Notes under the pieces: model-generated | The model's database searches: none | The model's input: only the letters and a program-made list of their open reading frames with translations | What the model was told of the DNA's origin: nothing | Assembly (NCBI GenBank): GCA_021464245.1 | Contig: JADCRB010000040.1 | Location: 1,218,939 to 1,282,938, forward strand | Length of the DNA stretch: 64,000 nt | DNA from: Carallia brachiata | Taxonomy: Eukaryota; Streptophyta; Magnoliopsida; Malpighiales; Rhizophoraceae | Reading direction: 5' to 3' | Program-made: the position numbers and the translations under genes | In this document: positions 23,401-35,700 of the stretch, one piece after another | How the letters are laid out: every line of letters starts with the position of its first letter | Numbering within the stretch: the first letter of the stretch is position 1

Positions 23401-24944
23401 TAAAAGTTCTAGCCTTATATATTGTAAAAGTGTGCACAAGAAAAAAAAAAAAAAAAAAAGAGGCTGCTACCCTCTTCTAGATGCCTTAACATATATATTA
23501 CAGCTCTAAAGGATAGCGAATTTTGTGTAATTAGGGTTATACACTTCCTCTTTAAGTTTGGAGAACAAATCCTAACCAAATTAGGAGAATTTTTACAGTT
23601 TATGTGTTGGATTGAGGACACAAGTTCTGCCCAATTCTATTTGGATTTATACAAATAAGACTATTTTGGAAAGTTCAAGATGTCAACTTTAATTTTCATG
23701 AAGTTCCCAAATCCATCTAGCAACGTTTAGAGTGTGAAATTCTTGAAACACCTTTCAGTGGTTAAATTTGCTCAAAATTGCATCTTTATGCTTCCAACTT
23801 TTTCCAATCTGTTCAATCTTCTTCTAAACCATAAAATCAACTCCAATAAGCACATTGTGGAAGAATAACACTAAAAAGGTTAAATATAAGAGAATAAATA
23901 TACTGCACATAACGTACTTAACACAGTGCATTCTCCAAATTCAATTTCAAGGTATTGAATTTTTCTCCCTCTCTAGTTTTAGGCCTTTGATCATGGTATT
24001 GACCTCATTATGCACTAAAATAGTTAGCAACGTGATTGTGCTTTACTAGACAAAAGATAGGGGTCTAATAAGGAGAGCGAGTGGGATTAGGATGAGTAAG
24101 CAAAATCGCTCAACTCATTGTGTGCACTTCAACAACTCTTGCTGACTAAGAGAGAGGTTTGTACACTTCAGATGTCACACACGCACTTAACGGTTAAATT
24201 GATGATTTTAACTCAATTGTGCATTATTTGTAACAATAGTGACCTAAATTTTTTAATTTTAAAGTTACAACACTGAGAAAGTTATGAAGTTACTGACTCA
24301 AAATAATACTTTTCCCACATTTTGTTGGATGAAAAATTAAGATTTAGTATGTGTTTCTTCCTTCAAAAAATTTTTTCAATTTTCTATCTAATATTCCCAT
24401 AAAAACAGTTATGAAATCAATTTTTACATAAAAAAAAATTCATCACAAATATGTTAATCATTGCACCTGTGGGTTAATGCAAAGGTCACTCGTAAATGTC
24501 CTCATTCAACATTTTCTATAAAGAGAACTCACTACTCAACCACTGTTAGAACCAAGTTAGCCTCCTCATACTTGATAATGATATTAATAAGTTTGGAAAC
24601 TAAGATTGTACTCTTAATATAAATTCTTATTTATTAGAAGATAAACAATGTTGCAGGAACTCGAACCTAAATTGATGCAAAAGGAAGTACATGAAATCAC
24701 CAACTTAGCTACTATCTTAGATGGTATTGTAAAATGATTGTTGCTCTCTTGTGAACGTAGAAGTTTCAATAATACGATAAAAGTTTTTTTCGTTGTTGTC
24801 GGAAAAAATAGGAGTCCGTCTAGAGATAAGTTTACCAATAGATTAGTAATTATTCAATTTTTCAAATTTCAATTAAAAACTTAAAAATGTCCAATGTGAG
24901 TCAATTTCGTTAAACAAAATTTACAAATGAGTTAGAACTATATA
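23401..24944. other. Intergenic DNA
   Basis: No gene was seen. It includes a run of about 20 A at 23440. The outermost, weak part of the inverted repeat of the following element may extend into 24,870-24,944. Confidence 0.4.
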
Positions 24945-26220
24945 TAGTCAAATGTGACATATATATGATCAGTAACTTATGTCAATGAGGCAAATAAACA
25001 AATGATTTTTTTTTTTTTAAGAAAAGGTGCACGCATGACATACTTATATGTTAAAATTTAATTAAGCTGTATGTCACATATTTATTTAATTCAAAATTAA
25101 GAAAATAAAAAATATAACTAATTAAAAATTTTAATAAAAGAAAAATTTTCTCTCTCTCTTTTCTTTATCCTTTTCCATTCTTTCTCTCCTCTCCTTCATA
25201 CCTCTACCGCAGCCATCAACAACCAGCCACTACTACTACCACTTCCATCTCCTACGAGAATGAAAATCTGTCAAAATGAAACTCTGTCGAGAATGAAAAT
25301 CCTCTTTCATTTTATTGTTGTCCGCCTTTTCTTCGTCTTCCGTTCCATTCTTTTTTTTTTTTTTTTTGTTAATATACAAAAATATCATTAACTTTATTTA
25401 AAATACCAAATGTAATACCAAATTATATAAAATAATAAATTTAGCAAACTGTGAAATTTTTTAAATAGAATTATTTATTTCAATACTATGATACTAACTT
25501 ATACAATTATCATATTATCGAAACAAACATATTTTTATAAATCTGTCATCAAAACTGACAAATTTTGTTTATATAAAATTATTGCTTGCTAGATTTATTA
25601 CTTTGGATAAAGTTAGTATTAGATTTATTATTTTAGGTAAAATTTGTGATATTTTTGTATATTAACTTTTTTTTTCTTTTCGTTATTTTTTCTCCAATTA
25701 TTTTCTCTATTTATTACCTTTTATTATCATAGTTTTTGGTTTCTTGTAATATAATCTATTAGCGTTGGCTATCGGAATCTAGTAATTATGGGATGTTCAT
25801 GATTCAGCGGTGGCGGAGGTAATGACAGTGATACTTAGCGACCCGGTTAGTAATTGGATAACTTGTTTGAGGGAGGAGCTGTGTCTGCTTGGATAAAACT
25901 AGTTGTGTATAGGTTCGCAGATTCGGATCTGTAAGTGATTGGTTTAGGAGATGCAAGTGGTGGTGGCTGGCTGTTAATGATTGTGGTAGAGGAAGGGGAA
26001 AAGGGAGGAAGAAAGACAGAAAAAAGATAAAGGAGACAATGAGATTTTTTATTTTTTTAATTATTTTTTTATTGTCTTAATTTTGAATTAAATAAATATG
26101 TGTATACCGCTTGTTCAATTTTTGACAAATAAATATGTCGCGTGTATACTTTTTTTTTTTTCATTTCTTTTTTTTCTCATAGTAAAAGTTGTTGATTGTA
26201 TATGTCACATATGTGTTTAT
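24945..26220. mobile_element. DNA element with long terminal inverted repeats
   Basis: Left arm 24945-25245 and right arm about 25940-26220 are inverted copies. The most conserved part is a perfect 28-bp match between 25075-25102 and the inverse of 26075-26102. Pairing continues through a CT-rich stretch on the left (CTCTACCGCAGCCATCAACA) against the inverse of a GA-rich stretch on the right. Outer parts match through a GTGACATAT phrase. No transposase is present. Arms of about 300 bases suggest a Mutator-like or foldback element. The exact ends and target duplication were not resolved. Confidence 0.7.
25368..25666. mobile_element. Nested 299-bp inverted-repeat element
   Basis: It starts with GTTAATATACAAAAATATCA (25368-25387) and ends with the perfect inverse (25647-25666). 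The arms continue to pair imperfectly inwards, for example ACAAATTTTG opposite CAAAACTGACAAATTTTG-like sequence and ATAAATCTGTCA. It sits in a T run inside the loop of the 24945-26220 element. Non-autonomous, no coding capacity. Confidence 0.75.
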
Positions 26221-27244
26221 ATTATCAATTAACAACAAATTTCAAAAAGCTAATATTTTTGATCTATGGGTAAACTAACTTACGCTAGATCTTTTTAAAG
26301 TTATTGACTGAAATTTAAGCAATTAAATAGTTACCGACTTATTGCTGAACTTTTCTCAATCCCACTCCTATTAGTAGAGGTACTTGAAGTGAAAAATGAG
26401 ATAACAAGGAATATATATAAGTTAATGTAACAGATAAGACTACACAGACATATTTATTGAAGCACACAAAAATGTACAGTTAATCAAGTAATATTTAACT
26501 GTTTATTTATTTTTTAAAATTTAATATATTTTTTATGATCTAATAGTCTGAATTACTACGTATTTACTAGATGTTCACTAATTATATTCTTAAGAAATTT
26601 TTTGTTTTCCTTTTGTATGGAATATGATAAATTATTGATTGCTTACATGTTCACGTGGGGTCGCTCTAAACTTGGGATCTACCTTTTGTTTTGATGGAAA
26701 AAAATTTAGGTGAGGGGACATCATGAAAAAAAATTTTGTTATTTTTTTAAATTTAAGATTGTCTAGTATTTAGTCTGAAACTTGATTAATCTGAATCAAT
26801 CTATGTAAAATTATGTGGGCAATAAAGATATTATGTAGGTAATAAAGATCTGTTAATAGATATTTAATATGATTATATTTTTAAAACTCAAATACAAAAT
26901 TTTTAATTAAACAACAACCGACTCCTGTCATCGGGCGCTGGTAAAAAAATTTTGTTATTAGGGAGTTGTGGAGTTAGCATCCAGTGGACATGGTGGCCCA
27001 AAATTGGAGAGCCCTCAGGTTCCAAGTAGGCCAGGCCTTGTGGAGTCCATGGCCCTCAACTAAACAGAGTAACGATGATTCTGAACCACTTGATGATGGC
27101 ATTGATGAGCCAGACCAAAACCAAACCAAATCAAATTTCCATGAATGGATATAAAGTGAAGTAGTTAACTGATGATAAACTCTGTCAGTCTGAGTGATTC
27201 TTTTGCTCCTTAGAAAGTAGAGAGGGGGAAAAAAAACAAAAAGC
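26221..27244. other. Intergenic and LTD upstream region
   Basis: No coding sequence is supported. The last few hundred bases before 27245 (GC-richer than the rest) are likely LTD promoter and 5' UTR. Confidence 0.45.
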
Positions 27245-29372
27245 ATGGCTACAAGTGCAACCCCGTGTACGGTCCACCTTGGTTTTGTGTGCAGAGCTCT
27301 GAATTCTCCATCTTGCTTGCCAAAGTTGACCTCTGAGTTTCTGGGTGTCCGAAGCAAAGTGAGACCCCTGAGGATTGGACCCTCCAATGGGTCAAGAGCA
27401 ACGTGTTGGTTCAAATTTGGTAAAAGTGGTGTTGATGCTGAAGGCGCTGGCATTTATGGTAGCCAGACCCGTGATGATTTTGATAGAGATGACGTTGAGC
27501 AGGTTCTCTCTCTCTCTCTCTAGTAACTTTTTGGCAGTAGACTTGGACACTAACTATAGTTCAACATTGTATGGCGACTTTGTTTATCAGTGTGATTGAA
27601 TTTCATGTTCTTACATTTCTTGTTTATACATGTTTGTTTTTAACTCTTGATTTGCTTCTATATTTTCATGTAAATTTTGGTTTGAAAGTCCCTGCAATGC
27701 CTCCCTGACTGAGTTAGATGCCTTTTTTATGGTCCTGATGGCACATTCCAATAGCAAGAATCTTACGGCCATTCTATATGATCTTGTTATGATGTTATCA
27801 CATCAAAACAAGCTTAACAGCGACAATACCATTACTGTGGATCTGTTACCTTGGCAAACTCTTAGAAGGCTACCATGTGAGGACTCCCAAGGTATAGCGA
27901 CTTTCATTTCTTCGGCATTTCTGGGGAAAATGCTTGTGGCTGTGTCTAAATTGTGATCATCCCTGTCAAATTTAATGAAATTGGAACTGTACATTGGAGT
28001 TCCAAGTTGATGATTAACACTTTCTATAGTGGGTTATCAAAAAAGCACACACTGGTTAACACTGCAATTGAGTTTAAGGGAGACTCAACAGTGTTCCAGT
28101 GGTGGATCCTCCTTATGGAGAGTTTGAATGAGAACGTTAATAGGTGATCCCCGACTTTGGCCCACAAGTGCGATGTAATTGCAAAGCACTTTTTTTTTTG
28201 TGCAAAGAAAAAGAAAAAAAAAAAAAAAAGCAGGACTCGTGTACAATTGATAATTAATGGATAGCCGGCATGTTGGATCTCTCCTATCTTGGCCTAGTAG
28301 CATTACAATATCGAGTATCTTCCAGAGTTGTGTCAACCCCTTTACGATGTTTTTTTTTTTTTTTGGGGAACCCCTGCATGATAATATTTTGCAATCAAAA
28401 CAAGTTCAATAAAATTTTTTTGAATATGGGGTAACATATTTGCTTCGGAAACTCTGAAGTCTAGCGTATAGAATATAAGGAGATAGGCCCCTTCATTTCT
28501 TTCAAGCATTTCTGGACAAAGCATTAACTTTCAGTTCCTTGGTAAAAATCCACTGGAATAGTGAATCGAAATAATATAAATTGGAGTTCCGATTTGGTGG
28601 TCTAAGCCTCTCTCGTAGCTGAGCAACCAACCTGTGCGGATATGCCTGCATGCTTTATGCTTTAATGTAACATCAGCATGGTTTCTTCATACTGGAATCA
28701 TCTCCTTTCTTTTAATTGAAAAAAAAAAAAAAAATTTCAAGTCTTCAAAATTTATATTTGCATGAACATGTTTTAACTTGATGTGTTTTGTTTAAGAATT
28801 AGGAGTGTTCCAGTTGTTCGTTGATTTCTTTGCTGTGCATTTTTACATGCCATGCTTTCATTGTGGAGTGAATTGTACAGACAGTCTCGACTTTGGTTAG
28901 GTAGCACACTTAAATTGCATAAGTTTTTTTAATTTAAGTCTTGACTTATGTATGTTTATCTGTTTTTTTTTTTCTTTGTTATTTGAATTGCTCGAATGAT
29001 TGAATGAGAGAACACATTTCGAGTATATCTGAAATTCTCTTGCAACATGTTATCAAGTCCTTAGCGGGGGCCAATATTTGCTAATTATCTCACTGATTGA
29101 AAGAATATTCAATTGCAGTACTTCAACTATATGGGAATGCTTGCTGTTGAGGTTCATATGATAAGATGGAGGCTCTTCTAAATCAAAATATACATCCGGT
29201 AGATATCTTGTTAATTTTGGCTGCTTCAGAAGGTGATAAGCCAAAAATTGAAGAGTTGCTAAGAGCTGGAGCAAGTTACAATGTCAAGGATGCAGATGGG
29301 CGGACTGCACTTGACAGAGCGAGCGAGGACATCAAGGAATCTATCCTTGGATTTTCAGTTCAGAAGACATAA
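27245..29372 (+). CDS. LTD: LTD/GDC1 LHCP-sorting ankyrin protein, frameshifted
   Basis: Two exons, 27245-27502 and 29119-29372, with GT-AG borders. Exon 1 has a Ser-rich plastid transit region, then RPLRIGPSNGSRATCWFKFG and DDFDRDDVEQ. Exon 2 starts YFNYMGMLAVE and ends with the ankyrin part HPVDILLILAASEGDKPKIE, AGASYNVKDADGRTALDRA and FSVQKT before the stop. This is the chloroplast protein LTD (GDC1 in Arabidopsis, about 175 aa), which hands light-harvesting proteins from the envelope to the cpSRP pathway. At about 29151, after GTTGAGG, one base is missing relative to the frame that encodes AVEG(T/S)YDKMEALL, so the spliced frame ends early. One added base would give about 170 residues. 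The rest is intact, so either a very recent mutation or a sequence error is possible. Confidence 0.85.
27780..28620. repeat. Diverged direct duplication in the LTD intron
   Basis: Two stretches, about 27785-28020 and 28380-28600, share ordered phrases: CATCAAAACAAGCTTAA and CAATCAAAACAAGTTCAA; GGCAAACTCTTAGAAG and GGAAACTCTGAAG; GCATTTCTGGGGAAAA and GCATTTCTGGACAAA; ATTGGAGTTCC in both. Between them are a poly(A) and a poly(T) run. No coding function is seen; old repeat DNA in a long intron. Confidence 0.45.
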
Positions 29373-30555
29373 TTTAGATTAAAATCATGTTCATTCTGAT
29401 GATGCTTGGACTATGTCTAGACAGTCATCTTTGCTTTTACACTTTGATATGGAAGTTTGATTCCTTTTTCCAAAATGTTGGACAGTTAACAATCAGGGCA
29501 TCCAAAACATGGCGGGTAACTCTTGATGGCCTAATTTGCTCAATCCATTGTTTCAACATAACTTCTCCTGAACATGTGACATTCAGGTAACCTTACCATT
29601 ACATCAGCTCTCTCCTTTCAACTTCTATAGGCCTAACATTCAAATAAATCATTGATACCCTTAATGAAGCTTGTATTGGTTATAACAATCACTCTCAAAA
29701 CCTCCTTTTAGTCTTTATTTTGATTTACAATTTGGGAAGCAAAATTTAGTTCTTCAATATTTGGCTTGCCAAGATGTGAGGTAGATCTTTTTACTCATAT
29801 CCGCCCCTTCCCAATGAAGAGGACCAAGATACAAAAATCAATATTGTCACATTGAAAAGCGGTAGAACAGAAAGAATGTTGATAACGTCTTCCTCGTGGC
29901 CCCGTCAACGTGAAATACAAAATAAAATTAGACCCATTCATCAAAATCAAATGAAAATCGAGATGACAAGAAACCAACCTCCTACTAGAAATCACTTGAG
30001 CTTTGCTTATTCTAATAATTTTGGTTTCTTCCCTTGACATCAAAGACATGGAAAAGGCTACCAAAAGTGGAAAATGAAAGACAGCTATCCCTCAGTTTTT
30101 AAGATTCACCTCATTATTTGAGACGCAGAAAGCATTGTTAGATCAGCAGCAGGTGATGAACCTTTTATGCAACCACTGCTCACAGTTCGGTATCAAACGC
30201 CAATGATAATGGTTCTCAAATTAGGCACTAAACAACATGTGAGTGAGACACAAGTCGTTCAAAGGACAAAAGTACAGTGGTTACCAAATTAAATGTTTTA
30301 ATTTCAAGCACAAGAATACAATGATCACGTCGCCATCTAAACCATAACCAAGAGAAAATTTAATGTTGCCTTTGGATAAGAGAACATGAGGTAAAGAATG
30401 CATGTGAAAACACAATCACCAAATCCCACAAGCAAAGCAATTTCCCCACCAAGACCAGGACTTTAAACCACATCTCTTCATTTGCAAGCCTCCGGTACCT
30501 GAACATACAAGTCATGTACAAATCCAGCACCATTGCTACCAAAGTTCCTGAAGAT
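29373..30555. other. Intergenic: LTD 3' side and upstream of the small plus-strand gene
   Basis: No coding sequence recognised. The last 150-200 bases are probably the leader of the gene at 30556. Confidence 0.45.
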
Positions 30556-30897
30556 ATGGCTTCACATATGCCTGCAGAAATAGGCACCAGAGGTACCTTT
30601 GGGTCCCTAGTAATGCAAGAAATCAAGTATTTCGACCAGCTGGAAATAAATTACAAAGAAAGCTCACAGAAGCAGGTGTCCCATGTCACTAGTGTGGCTT
30701 CAACTGATACTCAATTCAATTCCAGACCCTCTATTCTTTCAGTAACAACCAATCCGAAAAGGACAAAGAAAGGAGGAAGAAGGCTTCTACCAAGCATATG
30801 TTCTACAGTGGAAGTGTCAGGCAACAATAGGCGAACAGGGATCTCAGGTTTCAGTTACAGGAACCTGAAGTCTGATGTCAAGAAGTTGCAAGCTTAG
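30556..30897 (+). CDS. Small plant protein with IGTRGTFGSL motif
   Basis: Open frame of 113 residues from ATG at 30556 to TAG. A non-ATG codon lies 42 bases upstream in frame, but the ATG here is the natural start and gives MASHMPAEIGTRGTFGSLVM. The N-terminal motif IGTRGTFGSLVMQEIKYFD is followed by a Ser/Thr-rich middle, a basic stretch KRTKKGGRRLLPSICS and the C terminus YRNLKSDVKKLQA. No catalytic domain is visible. The function is unknown; the composition (a short amphipathic motif, then a basic patch) would suit a small regulatory or adaptor protein. The convergent neighbour shares the IGxxGTxGSL motif. The stop codons overlap within TTAG at 30894-30897. Confidence 0.6.
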   Translation: MASHMPAEIGTRGTFGSLVMQEIKYFDQLEINYKESSQKQVSHVTSVASTDTQFNSRPSILSVTTNPKRTKKGGRRLLPSICSTVEVSGNNRRTGISGFSYRNLKSDVKKLQA

Positions 30898-31382
30898 ATT
30901 GTGCTCTCGGATAGCTTTGAGAAACCAAGCTTCTTAAGTTTACTTGTTATGGGACTAGCCCAAGCTCTATCTGGGTTACCGCATGATATGTCCACAACTT
31001 CAACAAGATTAGTTCCTCTCTTTCCAGTCTTCTCCCTACTAGGAGTTCTATCCAAAGTAATATCAGAAGCGAGCATTGAAACTCTATGTGTACCTTTAAC
31101 ATAGCTTTTCATTTTCTGGGGTGTTTCAGGACTTCTATGATGGCTGCTGCTGCTACTCGCTTCATCTAATGACTTTCTCGCTTGCAGTCTTCTAGGAGTG
31201 ATAGAAGCACTACACGGTACTGAAACGGGAATAGTTCTAGGCTTTTCCCTAGAGGATACTGGATTCTGTGGTGCAGATTTAATGGATTCCAATTCCCTTG
31301 TCATGAGGGAACCAATTGTGCCCGTGGATCCTATCCTGATGGACCCTCCACCGCCCTTGATATCTTCTAGTTTCTGAACCAT
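30894..31382 (-). CDS. Plant protein with IGSTGTIGSL motif
   Basis: Minus-strand open frame of 162 residues from the first ATG (31382) to TAA. It starts MVQKLEDIKGGGGSIRIGST and continues GTIGSLMTRELESIKSAP, then a Ser/Pro/Arg-rich region with PRRLQARKSLDEASSSSSHH, and ends VEVVDISCGNPDRAWASPIT followed by SKLKKLGFSKLSESTI. No known fold or catalytic motif is seen. The ordered conserved blocks and lack of stops argue for a real gene of unknown function. Bases 5' of 31382 have an in-frame stop, so the start is constrained unless an upstream exon exists. Convergent with, and motif-sharing with, the gene at 30556-30897. Confidence 0.6.
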   Translation of the reverse strand: MVQKLEDIKGGGGSIRIGSTGTIGSLMTRELESIKSAPQNPVSSREKPRTIPVSVPCSASITPRRLQARKSLDEASSSSSHHRSPETPQKMKSYVKGTHRVSMLASDITLDRTPSREKTGKRGTNLVEVVDISCGNPDRAWASPITSKLKKLGFSKLSESTI

Positions 31383-32756
31383 ATTTCTGTACAGCTTCAA
31401 CTAGTCGCAAGTCAGTCTTACAGCAAAAAAGTACTGCTCTTAGATCTTGCTCAGTGGATTGCAGTTACATTAGCTTTCAAGCCAATTATGGAACAATATC
31501 TGCACAAATGCAAATGGTCAATTTTAGCTAAAATATAAGTCACATTCTACGTATATGAGAGCTTATCTTTATCACTAAATTTGCAGCCTGGAAAACCAGT
31601 GGAGAGCTATGACTAACCAAGCAAAACTGTGCAAACAAGTGCAGAACACAGCCAGCAAAATTTCCAAAAGAATAAATTATAGCCTTGACAAGAGAGATCA
31701 ACATTAAAACTACAAATAACTACGGACAAGAGGGAACACAAAGATGTTTTTTTGGATAACAAAAACTTTTATAAACAGCAGACCAGGCATGGAAACCAAC
31801 AAATTCTGCATAATGAAGGCTTTCCCACAAGAATTGCACAACTTTAGGCTTAATCACCGATGCTCACCATCTAGCAATTGATTCCTAGAAAAAGTCATCT
31901 CATGTTAGTAAGTGAGAAAATTGCCCACCCCAAATACGATTAAGGCAATAAGCTCCAAGATTTGGTCAAAAGACAAAGTCTTGACCAACCTTATTCAATG
32001 ACAGATCTGGACGGCCTTTTTTCGCATGGAAATGTGCAGAGCCAAAAAAGAAATACAAATTATTCATCTGCAATGTGATCCACAAAATGAAACTCAACCT
32101 TCACATAAATCCTGCACAAATCCATCTGGGGGGTGGGGGAAAGAATCACAATTGGGAGGGTAAGAATGTTCCGTACATAAGACCAGAACTACAATAACTT
32201 ATAAATTAGGAAACATAAAGAAGCAAATCAGCTCATAAAGGCTGAGATTAAAGAATGAAGAGGGCATCCTCACTTACAAAAAAGCAAAGCAAAGCAAAAC
32301 AAACCAAGTGGGGGCGTTAAAGGTTGTAAGATTTTGGGGGCAAACTTTGCAGAGATGACAATAATGAATCCAACCCACCAGCGGCATTTTATTGCTTGTT
32401 TAATTTAAACATCCCAGAAATGAAGAGAACTGAACATTTCATGGAAAAGTAATCATCTTGTATGGAAACGTCCCATTCATAAAGTCCAATCTATACTATG
32501 TAATAAAATCTAACTTTATGTAACGAAATCTAACTTTTTGGTTTTTATGGTTAAACATTTTTTCGTCCATTTGTTCGATAAAAAAAAGTTCCATAAATAT
32601 GTAATAAGTGATATAAAATTAACATATAAAATTTTAAATAATTAAATTATAAAAAATATATTAAATTTAAAAAAATTAAAATTTTAAATTAATTACGTAC
32701 CATTCACACGTATTGCATATTATTTGACTTAATAGTAGTGTCTTTATCACACCCTC

Positions 32757-32760
<4 letters not shown>
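31383..32760. other. Upstream region of the minus-strand small gene
   Basis: Moderately AT-rich sequence with no coding signal. It probably includes promoter and leader of the gene starting at 31382. Confidence 0.4.

Positions 32761-32789
<29 letters not shown>
32761..32789. repeat. Poly(T) tract
   Basis: An uninterrupted run of about 29 T. It could be the tail of an ancient minus-strand retroposon, but no body or target duplication was recognised. Confidence 0.9.
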
Positions 32790-35700
32790 GATTTTTTTAA
32801 GTAAAACTTGGCAGCTAATGCTTAGGCATGTGCCGGCTGCCAATGATAGATTTTTTTTTTTTTTTCTAACTTGTTAATGTGGAAAGGACAAGATGGTAAA
32901 ATAACAAAGGGCATAATGGTAATAATAAATAGTACAATTCTTAAAAAATGCATAGTTAATGTAAATGTGATATGAAAGTCAGTATTTATGTTTTAAAACT
33001 ACTTTGAGATTTATAATACATGACAGAACTTCAAAAAACACTAAATCAATTATGCAGTGTAATTGGCGATATCTCACGGATTATCTATCATTTCTTTATA
33101 CATGAGTTATTTAAAAACCTAAATTTTGTTGATCTTATTTTTGTCCTGCCTAAGCAATTCTATTAGTGTTGACGCATAGACAAAAATCATACAATAATTA
33201 AGAGGTTATGCCTCATTACAGAATATCAAATAAATAATTATTAGATATTCAAAAATATCTTTAGCAAACACGGACGTGTAGGTATTATATCGTTGAATTA
33301 GATATAAATTTCGTAGTCTAATTCAAAATTCAACATAGAATTCTTAACAAATGCTGTAATATATTTGCAAATTAGTTGTAAAATTTCTTAGAAATATATA
33401 TTTATAATGAAAAGTTTGTAAATATTTATTGAAATTATATGAAGTTTTAAGGGTCACTTATAATGCCAAAGAGTTTGTACGATATCTTTTACTAAAATAT
33501 ATGATACCTTTACAATATAATAACGACTGATTATTTTAAATTTAAGATACAAATTTATAATGTATAATTAAATGTAGAAAGTCAGAGATTTGACCATTTT
33601 GTATTTAAAAATAATAATTATTTTAATATAATATTATATTAATTAATTGTACAACTAAGTATCATATAGAGCTATCTAAGTTATGACAATATCAACAATG
33701 TTGTCTCACTCTAGTGTCTTTTCTACGGACTACCTGTAAGAGTCTCCAAAATATTATTCTTTATAGGAAAGGACATACAGGTTGCTTAGAGGAAAAAAGA
33801 AAATCTTATGGCTTTATTCTCTACATCTACTATACAAGGATGGTTAACAGTGAATAAAATTTTTCTTTTAATAAATAGTTGATTGAAATTAAAAAAAATA
33901 AAAATTTAAGTTGTTAAAGTTGTTAAATACTGTTAGATAAACTGTATAATTATTTTATTATTATCTAAAATTGAGCTCGGTGGCAAAGCAAATTATTCTT
34001 TTTTTTCAATGTCTTCAAGCTTCTAAATTATATCATACGTACGTACTAGTCTAAGTCTGAACCTTTGGATTTTATTTTATGAGTTGTAATCTATTTAAAA
34101 ATTTGTTGTAAAATTCAAAATATGTCGTAATATTCATATCATCATAAATGTAAAAATAACAAATTCTAAAATTGGGGGATGGTTCTAGAAGAAATTTTTA
34201 GGGGTAAATTTTAACTGTATAAAATGAAACATAAAAATATCATATTAATTATATTAAATTAAATAATAAATATTATAATTATATTTTGTGGGTGTTACTA
34301 ATTAGCTTTTTAATTTCTAATAATCAAATATAATTTTCTATATATTAAGTAAACATTCAATTATTTACTCATTTATGTTTCATGTAACTGCACAATGCAT
34401 TTATTATGATATTTCTCGTAAGTCAATTTTTTTACTATATTTATTATATATAAACGATAAAACGTAAAGTCAATTTTACAATAAAGATTCATTTAAAAAT
34501 ATAATGTGTTTTAGAGATTTTATTTTTATCAACTATTTATCACTAATAATTTGTTTTATTAAGAGATACAAAAAATTTATAAAAAATACAGTATCAAAAA
34601 AAGAAAATTTATTCAAATAATTTTGAAAATAATTAAAAAAATCAATGCAATTACTTTTTTTATTAATTGTTTTACATTAACAATGCATATCTGGGTAGAT
34701 GACAAAAAAAAGGCATTTGAAAGTCAAAAAAAAAAAAAAAAACTTTGTGAGATTATTTGCGTCCCGATCATAATTATGTGGTGTTATTAGAAAGGTACAA
34801 ATTTTCTTTAATCCTATTTAATATTGTGATAGCTAATTACTGATTATTTCACTGTCTTAAAGAAAAGACTTTCCCTTTAATTAGTGGAATCTTCCTAGCG
34901 TGTGTGGTTCCTCATCACAAATAGTCACAATACCGTGCGCTGTGGGATGAAGAAAAATCAAAGGCAAACCTTGCTTTCCTGTCCACAAATTTTGAGATGA
35001 AGAAGTCAGACAATTAGCTATCTCGCCAACCCCGGATTGAGAAGCAAAAAAATGAAAAAGAAAAAACAACAAAAACAACAATGAAGATTAACACTTCGTA
35101 GCCTATGAGAATAGACACCATAATGCAGCGTACCAATTCAAGTCATACGCACCACACTAACCATACGCATTTAGAAAATGGGAACCAAGAGAACCAAACA
35201 GCAAGCATGTAAAAAACACAGCAGCTAAAAGAAAAAGGTGTCTCTCATAGGACAGTTTAATGACTAAAATTCAAGTTTTTATTAGAAAGATTTTGAATTT
35301 AAATTTTAAAAAAAAAAAAATAAGATTTATAAAAGGAAAAAATTATTTTTATTGTATAGTTTACGGTTTAATAAGTCACTAAGTAAACCAAAAAACAAAA
35401 GCAGAAGGAAGGAAGAAAAAAAAAACCAACGGAAAAAAAAAAAGAAGCAAGCCATGCGTTAAAAAGAAACAAAAGAACAAAACAGCCAGCGTGTAAAGAA
35501 ACGAGGGAAAAAAAAACCACAAAAGGCATATGGAATCTAGTAGTTTCGAACCTGCAATAGGGAAGGGGGTAAAAATGCCATTGCCACTGGTCCGGGAAAG
35601 GACCTGTGGCGTTCTATTTATGGAAGTAACAATAATATATTAAAAAAAGTCCGGTGGGGCGATTACCCTTGCTCTTGAACTAGATCCGCTTTTGTTAAAA

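Noticed and set aside
35530..35690. Possible tRNA or LTR from TTTCGAACC and GGTCCGGG phrases
   Set aside because: No cloverleaf can be formed around them and no paired repeat was seen nearby.
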